From JBKHHU01 sp046539045 (GTDB lineage: Bacteria > Planctomycetota > Phycisphaerae > SM23-33), in assembly GCA_046539045.1 (NCBI GenBank), contig JBKHHU010000215.1:1-5386 (forward strand): 5,386 nucleotides of DNA. The letters run 5' to 3'. The notes under the pieces are model-generated. The model was given only the letters and a program-made list of their open reading frames with translations. It did no database searches and was not told where the DNA came from. Made by a program: the position numbers and the translations under genes. Below, piece by piece: positions 4,498-5,386 of this stretch (position 1 is its first letter; every line of letters starts with the position of its first letter).

Positions 4498-5386
4498 TCA
4501 CTCGAATTCCTGGCTGTATCCCGGGTCCGTTGCACCGAAGAACGCTTCCTTGAGTTTCTGCAGTTCGTCTCGCGCCCGTGCGGCGGCTTCGAACTCGAGG
4601 TCGCGTGCATGGCGGTGCATCTCGGCCTCCAGCGCCTTGATGCGCTTGGCCGCCTGCTCCGGTGTCAGTGCAGCGTAGCCGCTGGGCCCTTCCGCCACCT
4701 TGCCGGCGGCCTGACGGCGACGACCCGGGCGTGCCCCGGGAATGCGGGACTCGCCGGACTCCAGGATGTCGTCGATGCGTTTCTCGATGCCCTTGGGCGT
4801 GATGCCCATCGCCTGGTTGTGGGCGAGCTGTTTCTCGCGTCGCCGCTCCGTCTCGTCGATGGCCTTGCGCATGGCGTCGGTGATCGTGTCGCCGTAGAGG
4901 ATCGCCTTGCCTTCGAGGTTGCGCGCCGCCCGGCCGATCGTCTGGATCAGCGAGCGTTCCGAGCGCAAAAAGCCCTGCTTGTCGGCGTCTAGGATACCGA
5001 TCAGGGCGACCTCGGGAATGTCGAGGCCCTCGCGCAGCAGGTTGATGCCCACCAGCACGTCGAACTCGCCCAGGCGCAGGTCCTGGATGATCTCGACCCG
5101 CTCGACGGTATCGATGTCCGAGTGCAGGTACCGCACCCGCACGTCGTGTTCCATCAGGTAATCGGTCAGGTCCTCGGCCATGCGCTTGGTCAGCACGGTG
5201 ACCAGCACCCGCTGGTTCTTCTCGGCACGCAGCCGGATCTCGGAGAGCAGGTCGTCGACCTGGCTGGCGACCGGGCGGACCTCGATCGCCGGGTCGATCA
5301 GCCCGGTGGGGCGGACGACCTGCTCGGCGATCTGATCGCTGTGCTTCTCCTCGTAGGGCCCGGGTGTCGCCGAGACGTAGACCGTC
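4498..5386 (-). CDS. uvrB: UvrABC system protein B (excision nuclease helicase subunit), C-terminal part
   Basis: These are the last 295 residues of UvrB. The frame continues past the right edge, so roughly 375 N-terminal residues (Walker A and the beta-hairpin included) are missing, judged from a family length near 670. UvrB takes damaged DNA from UvrA, verifies the lesion using its helicase-like ATPase, and recruits UvrC for incision. In visible numbering, TVYVSATPG (1-9) is the helicase SAT motif, and VVRPTGLIDP (23-32) and VDDLLSEI (43-50) follow. VLVTVLTKRMAEDLTDYL (60-77), RYLHSDIDTVER (85-96), GINLLREGLDIPEV (113-126) and SLIQTIGRAARN (145-156) are the second RecA-like domain, with motifs V and VI. 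ETERRREKQ (178-186) follows. The UVR domain at about 243-281, with LEFEAAARARDELQKLK, is the part that in E. coli binds UvrC. The linker at 210-240 differs from E. coli in sequence. No frameshift is seen. Confidence 0.97.
   Translation of the reverse strand, partial: TVYVSATPGPYEEKHSDQIAEQVVRPTGLIDPAIEVRPVASQVDDLLSEIRLRAEKNQRVLVTVLTKRMAEDLTDYLMEHDVRVRYLHSDIDTVERVEIIQDLRLGEFDVLVGINLLREGLDIPEVALIGILDADKQGFLRSERSLIQTIGRAARNLEGKAILYGDTITDAMRKAIDETERRREKQLAHNQAMGITPKGIEKRIDDILESGESRIPGARPGRRRQAAGKVAEGPSGYAALTPEQAAKRIKALEAEMHRHARDLEFEAAARARDELQKLKEAFFGATDPGYSQEFE

Noticed and set aside
4486..4992. Plus-strand open frame opposite uvrB
   Set aside because: The minus strand reads a continuous, unmistakable UvrB sequence. 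The plus frame is its shadow.
4498..5208. Treating the minus-strand frame from 5208 as a complete short helicase gene
   Set aside because: The codon at 5208 is an internal GTG. Translation of 5209-5386 continues UvrB (TVYVSATPG, VVRPTGLIDP), so the gene is cut by the window edge and not shortened.

Overview
The window reads as a chromosomal segment of a Gammaproteobacterium. Three things suggest this: the gene order rpsM-rpsK-rpsD-rpoA-rplQ (the 'alpha operon'), protein sequences very close to the E. coli homologues as I remember them, and a GC-rich sequence with strong codon preference. The exact genus cannot be fixed from sequence alone. A purple-sulfur or halophilic/chemolithotrophic lineage is a guess only. 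I see no tRNA, rRNA, CRISPR array, insertion sequence or phage gene.

Layout. (1) Positions 9-2889 hold five co-directional plus-strand genes: ribosomal proteins S13, S11 and S4, the RNA polymerase alpha subunit and ribosomal protein L17. They are separated by only 19-35 nt, so they almost certainly share one transcript, which enters from upstream of the window and ends at a strong intrinsic terminator (2925-2953). (2) A minus-strand DUF302 gene (2976-3368) converges on that terminator. (3) A 361-nt divergent intergenic region (3369-3729) holds candidate promoters for both flanking genes, a strong GC palindrome, an imperfect 15-nt direct repeat and several small hairpins just upstream of the next gene. 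(4) A plus-strand gene (3730-4431) encodes an exported, acidic, glutamine-rich, probably coiled-coil protein with a 12-residue tandem repeat. I do not recognise its family. (5) A second intrinsic terminator (4461-4487) lies between this gene and (6) the C-terminal 295 residues of the excision-repair helicase UvrB on the minus strand, which runs off the right edge.

How the parts work together. The first block is core gene expression: three small-subunit proteins, one large-subunit protein and the polymerase alpha subunit made together. In E. coli, S4 represses translation of this operon by binding the rpsM leader, which lies outside this window. UvrB is general DNA repair. The DUF302 protein and the Gln-rich exported protein are accessory genes placed head to head between these conserved blocks. 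They share an upstream region, so co-regulation is possible but unproven. No multi-gene novel system is evident. The exported Gln-rich protein and its structured leader are the least explained part.
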